Under the pieces are notes generated by a model. It saw nothing but the letters and a program-made list of their open reading frames with translations, had not been told where the DNA came from and did no database searches. Shown piece after piece: positions 63,825-64,000 of a stretch of 64,000 nucleotides of DNA (positions are counted from its first letter, which is position 1; each line of letters opens with the position of its first letter). Both the position numbers and the translations under genes were made by a program. The DNA comes from Mammaliicoccus lentus (lineage in GTDB: Bacteria > Bacillota > Bacilli > Staphylococcales > Staphylococcaceae). The stretch covers positions 1 through 64,000 of the forward strand of contig NZ_PPRS01000003.1 of NCBI RefSeq assembly GCF_002902755.1. Reading direction: 5' to 3'.

Positions 63825-64000
63825 TAGACAATATATGTAAATTGTGGTAATTTAAATATAGAAAAAGGACGATACACATACATGCATGCATCGCCCCTTA
63901 TGAGCCCGTTAAAAAGACGGTAGCCGGAATTGAATTTATATAACCATCTTGCCGACCAAAGCTAGAGATGGTTATTTTTTATGGTCTTTTTTACTAATTA
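63825..64000. repeat. Second copy of the toxin-antitoxin unit, cut by the window edge
   Basis: The stretch from 63825 repeats that from 63352 at an offset of 471-473 bp, with the antisense promoter, hairpins and toxin 3' end kept and the middle diverged. Confidence 0.8.
63972..64000 (-). CDS. Holin-like toxin, second copy (partial)
   Basis: Only the last codons, reading ISKKDHKK and a TAA at 63972, are inside the window. They match the toxin at 63501 exactly. Confidence 0.65.

Overview
The window is low-GC Firmicute DNA with strong AAGGAGG-type ribosome binding sites and a gene order typical of the Staphylococcaceae (Staphylococcus, Mammaliicoccus or a close relative). The evidence is the sufCDSUB iron-sulfur operon, the metNPQ-yusE-yusF-gcvH-yusI block, lipA with yutD and yunDEF neighbours, csbD, aroD with an NtrA-like nitroreductase, a SpeG homologue and an Atl-type amidase. 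The species cannot be fixed from the sequence alone. No rRNA, tRNA, CRISPR array, transposase or integrase was seen.

Layout. 1-7.9 kb: core block on the minus strand (2-hydroxyacid dehydrogenase, NagD-like HAD phosphatase, YutE, YutD, lipoyl synthase, YunD/YunE/YunF), with DUF3055 facing it and an eight-copy array of 40-41 bp repeats. 8.5-11.3 kb: an isolated phage-derived module. A holin and an M23/amidase/LysM endolysin are transcribed divergently from a Cro/CI-type repressor and an ImmA-like protein, across a promoter region carrying three copies of one operator. 11.3-17.7 kb: a galactonate-type catabolic locus (dehydratase, aldolase, PfkB kinase, SDR, ROK repressor, divergent sugar transporter). 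17.8-18.2 kb: structured non-coding repeats. 18.3-35 kb: core genes (suf, met with a SAM riboswitch, gcvH, thioredoxins, ntrA under a perfect Fur box, aroD, universal stress protein, csbD, ohr). 35-44.5 kb: transporters, KtrB, nucleoside hydrolase, NUDIX, GNAT, GrpB and an SOS-controlled YolD. 44.6-50.6 kb: a divergent zinc-starvation cluster. 50.6-64 kb: accessory genes (GNATs, nuclease and other lipoproteins, MepB, VOC, permeases, small peptides, gene remnants), ending in two tandem copies of a type I toxin-antitoxin locus, the second cut by the window edge.

How genes work together. The most interesting region is 44.8-50.6 kb. Two Zur-box-like operators flank a divergent promoter region. 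One controls a zinc-free ribosomal protein S14 and a COG0523 GTPase. The other controls a four-gene unit: a CzcO-like flavoprotein with a cysteine tail, a FeoB-like membrane protein that lacks the FeoB GTPase domain, a dCTP deaminase and a second COG0523 GTPase. I infer a zinc-acquisition and zinc-sparing system in which a COG0523 GTPase could act in trans on the FeoB-like channel, and dCTP deaminase could replace a zinc-dependent dCMP deaminase. The second is the self-regulated lysis module at 8.5-11.3 kb, which looks domesticated rather than part of a whole prophage. The third is the tandem toxin-antitoxin locus at the right edge.
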